Assembly: GCA_040954595.2 (NCBI GenBank) | Contig: CM082579.2 | Location: forward strand, 6,944,001-7,008,000 | Source: Balanoglossus misakiensis | Lineage: Eukaryota; Hemichordata | Length of the DNA stretch: 64,000 nucleotides | Direction: 5' to 3' | Shown: piece by piece, positions 26,498 to 41,400 of the stretch | Layout of the letters: each line of letters opens with the position of its first letter | Position numbering within the stretch: position 1 is the stretch's first letter | Program-made: the position numbers and the translations under genes | Notes under the pieces: model-generated | The model's input: only the letters and a program-made list of their open reading frames with translations | Database searches by the model: none | What the model was told of the DNA's origin: nothing

Positions 26498-29400
26498 GAG
26501 AGACAGAGAGAGACAGAGAGAGACAGAGACAGAGAGAGAAATGTAAGTAAAATTAAAGTAAATATGTGAGTGAAATTTAAGTGTGGTAAGGACTCACTAG
26601 TACAGTTTCTGGTATTGAGGTTTCAAGAGATCAAGTTTCTCTGCCTCATTGATCTTTCTCTCTATAGATTGTCATTACTCAAGAGATGCTCAAAACAAAG
26701 TTTGGTGTGATAACGACTTGAGTTTAGACAAATGTTCCGATATTCTGCCAAGTGTTTTACCAGATGTACTTTTTTACCTTCTTCGAGTATAGAGTCCAAA
26801 CCCAGCTGATGGAGGGGTATTGTTATCATGCTTTGTCCATGGCCATAAGAGTATGTGAAACTTCCCATTGAACTTTCAACAATGGTTGTAGAGTTATCCC
26901 CTGTTTCCATGACAATGATGTTGAAGTCTAAAGAGTGAATTCGAAAGGACATTAATTAATTGATCACGCCATTGATTGATCTATTGAAAGATTTGTCTCT
27001 GTGGGTGTTTGTAAATGTTTCAAAAGTTTAATTATTGATTTTAAATTATCGATTATGCACGGATTGTCATAATCTAATGTGTTGGCCAGGGGATAGAGTT
27101 CCATACCGAGATTTGGTGTGTTTACTGCAGTAGACGTGGTTCTTATCTGCGATGTTAGATCTCGCCGTCTGCGTTGACGCCTCACCTCAGCGGCGTTGCT
27201 CCTGACGATGGCCTCTGCCAGCAGCTCGGTGCTGTTCACCATAGTTGTCACACTGCTGGCAATAAGATCCTATGGAACAAAATGCATGCCATTCGAAATC
27301 CAAAGCTGTGTAAATGTATTATCCTATTATTTTTTCACGTTAATCAGATCAAACTGTGGAACTGCAGCGCCACCTATACATGCTATCACTTCGCAATCGT
27401 CACAGTTTTGGGTGACTGTAATCAGTCACCTTTGTCACCATCGCTTTGTATAACCAGCAATCACAATTAGCATACGCAAACACCAATAGCAGTAGCCCAA
27501 TTGCTTTAATTAGCATTCGGCGTTAAAACAAAGTAACACTTTCATTATGTCAGTCAGTCACTGTTCTGAAATACATGTAGACAAAACGTTGCGTATTCTG
27601 GAGCATTCGGTTGGCACTCCGTTGGCGCATGGCTTTCCTGGTTATTCCGGGAAATTTATTTAGGACACCACTTCACCAGTAGACAGCAGAGAATACGGTT
27701 ATAGGGAAAAATCAAGTCAACACAATCCAGGCATGTTATCATTTTAACCACGGTGTTTTAACTCAGTCTCAGTACAGACGGATTACACGGTCGTGCGGCG
27801 GTTTCCTTATATTCAACAAGCAAGATACAGAATACGATTTCATGGAGAAATGGAATGTTATAAAATTTTACCTCATCGTTTGTGTTCTTCCAGGTGGTGT
27901 AGGTACTCGCATCCAGACAATTACTCACACTATCAGCGAATCCCTGAAAAAAGAGATACACACCTTAAAAACTAATGGGTAATGTTTTCTAATATCACTA
28001 GTTTCGTATTTTCAATTCAAAACGCCCAACTCTTGCGTCACGAAAAAAAATCGCTAGATGGTTAACTCACCTGAGAAATGTGACTTGTATTCAAACCGTC
28101 TGTTTCCATAGCAGCCAAAGCAATCATTTGCAGAGCATCGACAGAAACCAACAGATCCCCGGGATACATCTGTTTTGAGGTTCTGTCGATTTCATTGGCG
28201 TTCACCATGGTGATGTTTCTGAGAAGGTCGGTTACGTGCGAAATCATGTCCGCGGTAACGTTGCCAGTGTCCAAACTTTCGATCTGGTCGGTTCAAGGAC
28301 AATAAGGAGAAGTTCAAAGTCAATAGTAAGTTACGACAGGTCCATGTGTTACATGTGCGTCGTAGTGCCATGCGTCTAATTTCTCATACAGCCACCCCTT
28401 CACCACCACCACTACCACAACAACAACAACAACAACATCCAAACAAATAAGCAGTTGACTTAGTGTTACAGAGATACTTTTGTTTGGTAGTTTGTCATTG
28501 TGGTCAAACACAATTTTGAAAACTGATTCGATTAGTGTTTATTGACAATGGGGCGGTGTCTACTAGTAGTATGCAGCATCTCACTAGATAAAACGAAACA
28601 ATGACATTTTACCGCGTTTCATCAATTACCTTCTCTCGCAACAGAGCGAATTCTGGACTCACGCAGTCAGTCAGGTTTGGACTGTCCCACTCTGCTACAG
28701 GGGGTGTCCAGCTGACAAGGGTGCAGAATCGGGTGGCTTGACCTGGAAAAGGGGCGGGGGAAGAAATGACACAGAACTTAATTTCATTGTTGCATGTCTC
28801 TGAATGTTCGTCGAGAGTCAAAACAATGTCAGTAGTAATTGACCATGTATATATATATTTACCCATAATGCCTGGCGGGCAGGGTACGATGGCTGTACTG
28901 TCGCCATCGGTGTGATTCCAAGAGATTCCACTACCGTCAACATTATCAACTTCTGCCGGGCACGTGGGAATGTTAGATGCTGCAAAGGGCGAATGATAGA
29001 GATTTTCATTCGTAAGAGAAAAAGAGACTGTGATCATTAACTACTGGTAGTAAGGACAGCCCAAAGCAAAACAGAACATGTCTGATGTACAGTTCTTATT
29101 TGGGAAATTAACAAACATTAGTACAGCAGTCATATAACTTGAGGTATACCACTGAAATCGATCTATGTATGTCGATATCGCGTGATAGTAATGATAAACC
29201 TATAGTCTTTCACTGCAAAATGTATTTGTTACACGCCCTCAGAAATACAGCGGAGCTCAGATAGTCAAAACTTTTGCCGGCCGACTCGCCTCACTCGCGG
29301 CTACAACGTCGAGGGTGCTCATTCAATGAAGGGATAGCTTTATGAGGCGGTGTCGGCATTGGTCAGTGCGGGACTGTGTAAGCCAGACTGTGATTGGCCA

Positions 29401-32400
29401 CTTACGTGTGTCACAGGTCGGTCCTTTGTAGTCGTCAGTGCATCGACATGAATATGTATTAATGCCATCCACGCAGGTACCACCATTATTGCAAGTTGCG
29501 CTTTCTAGACCACATTCGTCGATATCTGAACACAAAAAATCACAGCCCCGTGATTTCTCACAGTATAGCATAGGGTCAAACTACTTTTATCTTGTCATAC
29601 GGTGACTCGCACGCTTTCAAAGCAAAATTCATCAAATTTTAACAGTCAAACAATACATGGAAGCGATGTATATCTTCACGAACACGGTGGGGGATTCTCA
29701 CCTGTTTCACAATCCTTTCCGGAGTAACCAGCAATGCACAGACACAAATAGGAATTGATGGCGTCTACACAAACAGCACCATTGTGGCAGGGGTTGAGTT
29801 CACATTCATCGATGTCGGTTTCGCAGTTTCCGCCGACAAAGCCAGGCATGCAGGTGCAGGCGTACTCGAGGAAGTGGTTGGTGCACGTCGCGTTGTTCAG
29901 GCAGGGCTGGTACTCACAAGGCAGAAACGCTGTACACAAGGGTATGTAAACACAGTGGTTGGTTTTTCATCCAAAAATGACAATTTTTCGACTTTCCGAA
30001 TATTCAAAATTTCTTCATTTTTTGACAAGAATAATGGGTTATAGCTCATGAAAATCATCCAAAAATGACAATTTTCGACTTTCCGAATATTCAAAATTTC
30101 TTCATTTTTTGACAAAAATCATGGGTTATAGCTCATGAAAATCATCCAAAAATGACAATTTTTCGACTTTCGGAATTTTCAAAATTTCTTCATTTTTTGA
30201 CAAAAATCATGGGTTATAGCTCATGAAAATCATCCAAAAATGACAATTTTTCGACTTTCCCAATATTCAAAATTTCTTCATTTTTGACAAAAATCATGGG
30301 TTATAGATCATGAAAATCATCCGAAAATGACAATTTTTCGACTTTCCGAATATTCAAAATTTCTTCATTTTTTGACAAAAATCATGGGTTATAGCTCATG
30401 AAAATCATCCAAAAATGACAATTTTTCGACTTTCCGAATTTTCAAAATTTCTTCATTTTTTGACAAACATCATGGGTTATAGCTCATGAAAATCATCCGA
30501 AAATGACAATTTATCGACTTTCCGAATTTTCAAAATTTCTTCATTTTTTGACAAAAATCATGGGTTATAGCTCATGAAAATCATCCGAAAATGACAATTT
30601 TTCGACTTTCCGAATTTTCAAAATTTCTTCACTTTTTGACAAAAATCAGGGGTTATAGCTCATGAAAATCATCCAAAAATGACAATTTTTCGACATTCCG
30701 AATATTCAAAATTTCTTCACTTTTTGACAAAAATCATGGGTTATAGCTCATGAAAATCACCCAAAAATGACAATTTTTCGACTTTCGGAATTTTCAAAAT
30801 TTCTTCATTTTTTGACAAAAATCATGGGTTATAGCTCATGAAAATCATCCAAAAATGACAATTTTTCGACTTTCCGAATATTCAAAATGTCTTCATTTTT
30901 TGACAAAAATCATGGGTTATAGCTCATGAAAATCATCCAAAAATGACAATTTTTCGACTTTCCCAATATTCAAAATTTCTTCATTTTTGACAAAAATCAT
31001 GGGTTATAGCTCATAAAAATCATCCGAAAATGACAATTTTTCGACTTTCCGAATATTCAAAATTTCTTCATTTTTTGACAAAAATCATGGGTTATAGCTC
31101 ATGAAAATCATCCAAAAATGACAATTTTTCGACTTTCGGAATTTTCAAAATTTCTTAATTTTTTGACAAAAATCATGGGTTATAGCTCATGAAAATCATC
31201 CAAAAATGACAATTTTTCGACTTTCCCAATATTCAAAATTTCTTCATTTTTTGACAAAAATCATGGGTTATAGCTCATGAAAATCATCCAAAAATGACAA
31301 TTTTTCGACTTTCCCAATATTCAAAATTTCTTCATTTTTTGACAAAAATCATGGGTTATAGCTCATGAAAATCATCCAAAAATGACAATTTTTCGACTTT
31401 CCGAATATTCAAAATTTCTTCATTTTTGACAAAAATCATGGGTTATAGCTCATGAAAATCATCCGAAAATGACAATTTTTCGACTTTCCGAATATTCAAA
31501 ATTTCTTCATTTTTTGACAAAAATCATGGGTTATAGCTCATGAAAATCATCCAAAAATGACAATTTTTCGACTTTCCGAATTTTCAAAATTTCTTCACTT
31601 TTTGACAAAAATCAGGGGTTATAGCTCATGAAAATCATCCGAAAATGACAATTTTTCGACTTTCCGAATATTCAAAATTTCTTCATTTTTTGACAAAAAT
31701 CATGGGTTATAGCTCATGAAAATCATCCGAAAATGACAATTTTTCGACTTTCTGAATATTCAAGATTTCTTCATTTTTTGACAAAAATCATGGGTTATAG
31801 CTCATGAAAATCATTCGAAAATGATAATTTTTCGACTTTCCGAATATTCAAAATTTCTTCATTTTTTGACAAAAATCATGGGTTATAGCTCATGAAAATC
31901 ATCCGAAAATGACAATTTTTCGACTTTCCGAATATTCAAAATTTCTTCATTTTTTGACAAAAATCATGAGTTATAGCTCATGAAAATCATCCGAAAATGA
32001 CAATTTTTCGACTTTCCGAATATTCAAAATTTCTCCATTTTTTGACAAAAATCATGGGTTATAGCTCATGAAAATCATCCGAAAATGACAATTTTTTGAC
32101 TTTCCGAATATTCAAAATTTCTTCATTTTTTGACAAAAATCATGGGTTATAGCTCATGAAAATCATCCGGAAATGACAATTTTTCGACTTCCCGAATATT
32201 CAAAATTTCTTCATTTTTTGACAAAAATTATGGGTTATAGCTCATGAAAATCATCCGAAAATGACAATTTTTCGACTTTCCGAATATTCAAAATTTCTTC
32301 ATTTTTTGACAAAAATCATGGGTTATAGCTCATGAAAATCATCCGAAAATGACAATTTTTCGACTTTCCGAATATTCAAAATTTCTTCATTTTTTGACAA

Positions 32401-35400
32401 AAATCATGGGTTATAGCTCATGAAAATCATCCGAAAATGACAATTTTTTGACTTTCCGAATATTCAAAATTTCTTCATTTTTTGACAAAAATCATGGGTT
32501 ATAGCTCATGAAAATCATCCGAAAATGACAATTTTTCGACTTTCCGAATATTCAAAATTTCTTCATTTTTTGACAAAAATCATGGGTTATAGCTCATGAA
32601 AATCATTCGAAAATGATAATTTTTCGACTTTCCGAATATTCAAAATTTCTTCATTTTTTGACAAAAATCATGGGTTATAGCTCATGAAAATCATCCGAAA
32701 ATGACAATTTTTCGACTTTCCGAATATTCAAAATTTCTTCATTTTTTGACAAAAATCATGGGTTATAGCTCATGAAAATCATCCAAAAATGACAATTTTT
32801 CGACTTTCCCAATATTCAAAATTTCTTCATTTTTGACAAAAATCATGGGTTATAGCTCATGAAAATCATCCGAAAATGACAATTTTTCGACTTTCCGAAT
32901 ATTCAAAATTTCTTCATTTTTTGACAAAAATCATGGGTTATAGCTCATGAAAATCATCCGAAAATGACAATTTTTCGACTTTCCGAATTTTCAAAATTTC
33001 TTCATTTTTTGACAAAAATCATGGGTTATAGCTCATGAAAATCATCCAAAAATGACAATTTTTCGACTTTCCGAATTTTCAAAATTTCTTCACTTTTTGA
33101 CAAAAATCAGGGGTTATAGCTCATGAAAATCATCCGAAAATGACAATTTTTCGACTTTCCGAATATTCAAAATTTCTTCATTTTTTGACAAAAATCATGG
33201 GTTATAGCTCATGAAAATCATCCGAAAATGACAATTTTTCGACTTTCTGAATATTCAAGATTTCTTCATTTTTTGACAAAAATCATGGGTTATAGCTCAT
33301 GAAAATCATTCGAAAATGATAATTTTTCGACTTTCCGAATATTCAAAATTTCTTCATTTTTTGACAAAAATCATGGGTTATAGCTCATGAAAATCATCCG
33401 AAAATGACAATTTTTCGACTTTCCGAATATTCAAAATTTCTTCATTTTTTGACAAAAATCATGGGTTATAGCTCATGAAAATCATCCGAAAATGACAATT
33501 TTTCGACTTTCCGAATATTCAAAATTTCTCCATTTTTTGACAAAAATCATGGGTTATAGCTCATGAAAATCATCCGAAAATGACAATTTTTTGACTTTCC
33601 GAATATTCAAAATTTCTTCATTTTTTGACAAAAATCATGGGTTATAGCTCATGAAAATCATCCGGAAATGACAATTTTTCGACTTCCCGAATATTCAAAA
33701 TTTCTTCATTTTTTGACAAAAATTATGGGTTATAGCTCATGAAAATCATCCGAAAATGACAATTTTTCGACTTTCCGAATATTCAAAATTTCTTCATTTT
33801 TTGACAAAAATCATGGGTTATAGCTCATGAAAATCATCCGAAAATGACAATTTTTCGACTTTCCGAATATTCAAAATTTCTTCATTTTTTGACAAAAATC
33901 ATGGGTTATAGCTCATGAAAATCATCCGAAAATGACAATTTTTTGACTTTCCGAATATTCAAAATTTCTTCATTTTTTGACAAAAATCATGGGTTATAGC
34001 TCATGAAAATCATCCAAAAATGACAATTTTTCGACTTTCCGAATTTTCAAAATTTCTTCATTTTTTGACAAACATCATGGGTTATAGCTCATGAAAATCA
34101 TCCGAAAATGACAATTTATCGACTTTCCGAATTTTCAAAATTTCTTCATTTTTTGACAAAAATCATGGGTTATAGCTCATGAAAATCATCCGAAAATGAC
34201 AATTTTTCGACTTTCCGAATTTTCAAAATTTCTTCACTTTTTGACAAAAATCAGGGGTTATAGCTCATGAAAATCATCCAAAAATGACAATTTTTCGACA
34301 TTCCGAATATTCAAAATTTCTTCACTTTTTGACAAAAATCATGGGTTATAGCTCATGAAAATCACCCAAAAATGACAATTTTTCGACTTTCCGAATATTC
34401 AAAATGTCTTCATTTTTTGACAAAAATCATGGGTTATAGCTCATGAAAATCATCCAAAAATGACAATTTTTCGACTTTCCCAATATTCAAAATTTCTTCA
34501 TTTTTGACAAAAATCATGGGTTATAGCTCATAAAAATCATCCGAAAATGACAATTTTTCGACTTTCCGAATATTCAAAATTTCTTCATTTTTTGACAAAA
34601 ATCATGGGTTATAGCTCATGAAAATCATCCAAAAATGACAATTTTTCGACTTTCGGAATTTTCAAAATTTCTTAATTTTTTGACAAAAATCATGGGTTAT
34701 AGCTCATGAAAATCATCCAAAAATGACAATTTTTCGACTTTCCCAATATTCAAAATTTCTTCATTTTTTGACAAAAATCATGGGTTATAGCTCATGAAAA
34801 TCATCCAAAAATGACAATTTTTCGACTTTCCCAATATTCAAAATTTCTTCATTTTTTGACAAAAATCATGGGTTATAGCTCATGAAAATCATCCAAAAAT
34901 GACAATTTTTCGACTTTCCGAATATTCAAAATTTCTTCATTTTTGACAAAAATCATGGGTTATAGCTCATGAAAATCATCCGAAAATGACAATTTTTCGA
35001 CTTTCCGAATATTCAAAATTTCTTCATTTTTTGACAAAAATCATGGGTTATAGCTCATGAAAATCATCCAAAAATGACAATTTTTCGACTTTCCGAATTT
35101 TCAAAATTTCTTCACTTTTTGACAAAAATCATGGGTTATAGCTCATGAAAATCATCCGAAAATGACAATTTTTCGACTTTCCGAATATTCAAAATTTCTT
35201 CATTTTTTGACAAAAATCATGGGTTATAGCTCATGAAAATCATCCGAAAATGACAATTTTTCGACTTTCTGAATATTCAAGATTTCTTCATTTTTTGACA
35301 AAAATCATGGGTTATAGCTCATGAAAATCATTCGAAAATGATAATTTTTCGACTTTCCGAATATTCAAAATTTCTTCATTTTTTGACAAAAATCATGGGT

Positions 35401-38400
35401 TATAGCTCATGAAAATCATCCGAAAATGACAATTTTTCAACTTTCCGAATATTCAAAATTTCTTCATTTTTTGACAAAAATCATGAGTTATAGCTCATGA
35501 AAATCATCCGAAAATGACAATTTTTCGACTTTCCGAATATTCAAAATTTCTCCATTTTTTGACAAAAATCATGAGTTATAGCTCATGAAAATCATCCGAA
35601 AATGACAATTTTTCGACTTTCCGAATATTCAAAATTTCTCCATTTTTTGACAAAAATCATGGGTTATAGCTCATGAAAATCATCCGAAAATGACAATTTT
35701 TTGACTTTCCGAATATTCAAAATTTCTTCATTTTTTGACAAAAATCATGGGTTATAGCTCATGAAAATCATCCGGAAATGACAATTTTTCGACTTCCCGA
35801 ATATTCAAAATTTCTTCATTTTTTGACAAAAATCATGGGTTATAGCTCATGAAAATCATCCGAAAATGACAATTTTTCGACTTTCCGAATATTCAAAATT
35901 TCTTCATTTTTTGACAAAAATCATGGGTTATAGCTCATGAAAATCATCCGAAAATGACAATTTTTCGACTTTCCGAATATTCAAAATTTCTTCATTTTTT
36001 GACAAAAATCATGGGTTATAGCTCATGAAAATCATCCGAAAATGACAATTTTTCGACTTTCCGAATATTCAAAATTTCTTCATTTTTTGACAAAAATCAT
36101 GGGTTATAGCTCATGAAAATCATCCGAAAATGACAATTTTTTGACTTTCCGAATATTCAAAATTTCTTCATTTTTTGACAAAAATCATGGGTTATAGCTC
36201 ATGAAAATCATCCGAAAATGACAATTTTTCGACTTTCCGAATATTCAAAATTTCTTCATTTTTTGACAAAAATCATGGGTTATAGCTCATGAAAATCATT
36301 CGAAAATGATAATTTTTCGACTTTCCGAATATTCAAAATTTCTTCATTTTTTGACAAAAATCATGGGTTATAGCTCATGAAAATCATCCGAAAATGACAA
36401 TTTTTCGACTTTCCGAATATTCAAAATTTCTTCATTTTTTGACAAAAATCATGGGTTATAGCTCATGAAAATCATCCGAAAATGACAATTATTCGACTTT
36501 CCGAATATTCAAAATTTCTTCATTTTTTGACAAAAATCATGGGTTATAGCTCATGAAAATCATCCGAAAATGACAATTTTTCGACTTTCCGAATATTCAA
36601 AATTTCTTCATTTTTTGACAAAAATCATGGGTTATAGCTCATGAAAATCATCCGAAAATGACAATTTTTCGACTTTCCCAATATTCAAAATTTCTTCATT
36701 TTTTGACAAAAATCATGAGTTATAGCTCATGAAAATCATCCGAAAATGATAATTTTTCGACTTTCCGAATATTCAAAATTTCTTCATTTTTTGACAAAAA
36801 TCATGGGTTATAGCTCATGAAAATCATCCGAAAATGACAATTTTTCGACTTTCCGAATGACTTTCCGAATATTCAAAATTTCTTCATTTTTTGACAAAAA
36901 TCATGGGTTATAGCTCATGAAAATCATCCGGAAATGACAATTTTTCGACTTTCCGAATAATCAAAATTTCTTCATTTTCTGACAAAAATCATGGGTTATA
37001 GCTCATGAAAATCATCCGAAAATGACAATTTTTCGACTTTCCGAATTTTCAAAATTTCTTCATTTTTTGACAAAAATCATGGGTTATAGCTCATGAAAAT
37101 CATCCGAAAATGACAATATTTCGACTTTCGGAATATTCAAAATTTCTTCACTTTTTGACAAAAATCATGGGTTATAGCTCATGAAAATCATCCGAAAATG
37201 ACAATATTTCGACTTTCGGAATTTTAAAAATTTCTTCACTTTTTGACAAAAATCAGGGGTTATAGCTCATGAAAATCATCCGAAAACGACAATTTTTCGA
37301 CTTTCCGAATATTCAAAATTTCTTCACTTTTTGACAAAAATCATGGGTTATAGCTCATGAAAATCATCCGAAAATGACAATTTTTCGACTTTCCGAATTT
37401 TCAAAATTTCTTCACTTTTTGACAAAAGTCATGGGTTATAGCTCATGAAAATCATCATAAAATGACAGTTTTTCGACTTTCCGAATATTCAAATTTTTCT
37501 TCATTTTTTGACAAAAATCATGGGTTATATCATCCAAAAATCATCCCAAAATGACAATTTTTCGACTTTCCGAATATTCAAAATTTCTTCATTTTTTGAC
37601 AAAAATCATGGGTTATAGCTCATGAAAATCATCCGAAAATGACAATTTTTCGACTTTCCGAATATTCAAAATTTCTCCATTTTTTGACAAAAATCATGGG
37701 TTATAGCTCATGAAAATCATCCGAAAATGACAATTTTTTGACTTTCCGAATATTCAAAATTTCTTCATTTTTTGACAAAAATCATGGGTTATAGCTCATG
37801 AAAATCATCCGGAAATGACAATTTTTCGACTTTCCGAATAATCAAAATTTCTTCATTTTCTGACAAAAATCATGGGTTATAGCTCATGAAAATCATCTGA
37901 AAATGACAATTTTTCGACTTTCCGAATATTCAAAATTTCTTCATTTTTTGACAAAAATCATGGGTTATAGCTCATGAAAATCATCCGAAAATGACAATTT
38001 TTCGACTTTCCGAATATTCAAAATTTCTTCATTTTTTGACAAAAATCATGGGTTATAGCTCATGAAAATCATCCGAAAATGACAATTTTTCGACTTTCCG
38101 AATATTCAAAATTTCTTCATTTTTTGACAAAAATCATGGGTTATAGCTCATGAAAATCATCCGAAAATGATAATTTTTCGACTTTCCGAATATTCAAAAT
38201 TTCTTCATTTTTTGACAAAAATCATGGGTTATAGCTCATGAAAATCATCCGAAAATGACAATTTTTCGACTTTCCGAATATTCAAAATTTCTTCATTTTT
38301 TGACAAAAATCATGGGTTATAGCTCATGAAAATCATCCGAAAATGACAATTTTTCGACTTTCCGAATATTCATAATTTCTCCATTTTTTGACAAAAATCA

Positions 38401-41400
38401 TGGGTTATAGCTCATGAAAATCATCCGAAAATGACAATTTTTTGACTTTCCGAATATTCAAAATTTCTTCATTTTTTGACAAAAATCATGGGTTATAGCT
38501 CATGAAAATCATCCGGAAATGACAATTTTTCGACTTTCCGAATATTCAAAATTTCTTCATTTTCTGACAAAAATCATGGGTTATAGCTCATGAAAATCAT
38601 CTGAAAATGACAATTTTTCGACTTTCCGAATATTCAAAATTTCTTCATTTTTTGACAAAAATCATGGGTTATAGCTCATGAAAATCATCCGAAAATGACA
38701 ATTTTTCGACTTTCCGAATATTCAAAATTTCTTCATTTTTTGACAAAAATCATGGGTTATAGCTCATGAAAATCATCCGAAAATGACAATTTTTCGACTT
38801 TCCGAATATTCAAAATTTCTTCATTTTTTAACAAAAATCATGGGTTATAGCTCATGAAAATCATCCGAAAATGACAATTTTTCGACTTTCCGAATATTCA
38901 AAATTTCTTCATTTTTTGACAAAAATCATGGGTTATAGCTCATGAAAATCATCCGAAAACGACAAATTTTCGACTTTCCGAATATTCAAAATTTCTTCAT
39001 TTTTTGACAAAAATCATGGGTTATAGCTCATGAAAATCATCCGAAAATGACAATTTTTCGACTTTCCGAATATTCAAAATTTCTTCATTTTTTGACAAAA
39101 ATCATGGGTTATAGCTCATGAAAATCATCCGAAAATGACAATTTTTCGACTTTCCGAATATTCAAAATTTCTTCATTTTTTAAAAAAAAAACCATGGGTT
39201 ATAGCTCAGGAAAATGTTCAAAAATCGACGTTTGTTCGACTTTCCGAATATACAAAATTTCTTCATTTTTTCAAAAAAACCATGGGTTATAGCTCAGGAA
39301 AATGTTCAAAAATCGACGATTTTTCGACTTTGCGAATTTTCAAAATTTGGTCATTTTTTGAAAAAACCATGGGTTATAGCTCAGGAAAATGTTCAAAAAT
39401 CGACGATTTTTCGACTTTGCGAATTTTCAAAATTTGGTCATTTTTTGAAAAAACCATGGGTTATAGCTCAGGAAAATGTTCAAAAATCGACGATTTTTCG
39501 ACTTTGCGAATTTTCAAAATTTGGTCATTTTTTGAAAAAACCATGGGTTATAGCTCAGGAAAATGTTCAAAAATCGACGATTTTTCGACTTTGCGAATTT
39601 CCAAAATTTGGTCATTTTTTGTAAAAACCATGGGTTAGCTCAGGAAAATGTTCAAAAATCGACGATTTTTCGACTTCGCGAATTTTCAAAATTTGGTCAT
39701 TTTTTGAAAAAACCATGGGTTATAGCTCAGGAAAATGTTCAAAAATCGACGATTTTTCGACTTTGCGAATTTTCAAAATTTGGTCATTTTTTGAAAAAAC
39801 CATGGGTTATAGCTCAGGAAAATGTTCAAAAATCGACGATTTTTCGACTTTGCGAATTTTCAAAATTTGGTCATTTTTTGTAAAAACCATGGGTTATAGC
39901 TCAGGAAAATGTTCAAAAATCGACGATTTTTGGACTTTGCGAATTTTCAAAATTTGGTCATTTTTTGTAAAAACCATGGGTTATAGCTCAGGAAAATGTT
40001 CAAAAATCGACGATTTTTCGACTTTGCGAATTTTCAAAATTTGGTCATTTTTTGTAAAAACCATGGTTTATAGCTCAGGAAAATGTTCAAAAATCGACGA
40101 TTTTTCGACTTTGCGAATTTTCAAAATTTGGTCATTTTTTGAAAAAACCATGGGTTATAGCTCAGGAAAATGTTCAAAAATCGACGATTTTTCGACTTTG
40201 CTAATTTTCAAAATTTGGTCATTTTTTGAAAAAACCATGGGTTATAGCTCAGGAAAATGTTCAAAAATCGACGATTTTTCGACTTTGCGAATTTTCAAAA
40301 TTTGGTCATTTTTTGAAAAAAAACCATGGGTTATAGCTCAGGAAAATGTTCAAAAATCGACGATTTTTTGACTTTGCGAATTTTCAAAATTTGGTCATTT
40401 TTTGAAAAAACCATGGGTTATAGCTCAGGAAAATGTTCAAAAATCGACGATTTTTCGACTTTGCGAATTTTCAAAATGTGGTCATTTTTTGAAAAAACCA
40501 TGGGTTATAGATCAGGAAAATGTTCAAAAATCGACGATTTTTCGACTTTGCGAATTTTCAAAATTTGGTCATTTTTTGAAAAAACCATGGGTTATAGCTC
40601 AGGAAAATGTTCAAAAATCGACGATTTTTCGACTTTGCGAATTTTCAAAATTTGGTCATTTTTTGTAAAAACCATGGGTTATAGCTCAGGAAAATGTTCA
40701 AAAATCGACGATTTTTCGACTTTGCGAATTTTCAAAATTTGGTCATTTTTTGTAAAAACCATGGTTTATAGCTCAGGAAAATGTTCAAAAATCGACGATT
40801 TTTCGACTTTGCGAATTTTCAAAATTTGGTCATTTTTTGAAAAAACCATGGGTTATAGCTCAGGAAAATGTTCAAAAATCGACGATTTTTCGACTTTGCG
40901 AATTTTCAAAATTTGGTCATTTTTTGAAAAAAACCATGGGTTATAGCTCAGGAAAATGTTCAAAAATCGACGATTTTTCGACTTTGCGAATTTTCAAAAT
41001 TTGGTCATTTTTTGAAAAAACCATGGGTTATAGCTCAGGAAAATGTTCAAAAATCGACGATTTTTCGACTTTGCGAATTTTCAAAATTTGGTCATTTTTC
41101 GAAAAAACCATGGGTTATAGCTCAGGAAAATGTTCAAAAATCGACGATTTTTCGACTTAGCGAATTTTCAAAATTTGGTCATTTTTTGAAAAAACCATGG
41201 GTTATAGTTCAGGAAAATGTTCAAAAATCGACGATTTTTCGACTTTGCGAATTTTCAAAATTTGGTCATTTTTTGAAAAAATCATGGGTTATAGCTCATG
41301 TAAATCATCCGAAAATGACAATTTTTTGACTTTCCGAATATTCAAAATTTCTTCATTTTTTGACAAAAATCATGGGTTATAGCTCATGAAAATCATCCGG

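Noticed and set aside
27107-27269. A 39-nt intron between GTGAGG and GCAG in the GAIN exon
   Set aside because: Too short for an animal intron and divisible by three; reading straight through keeps the frame and closes the next junction.
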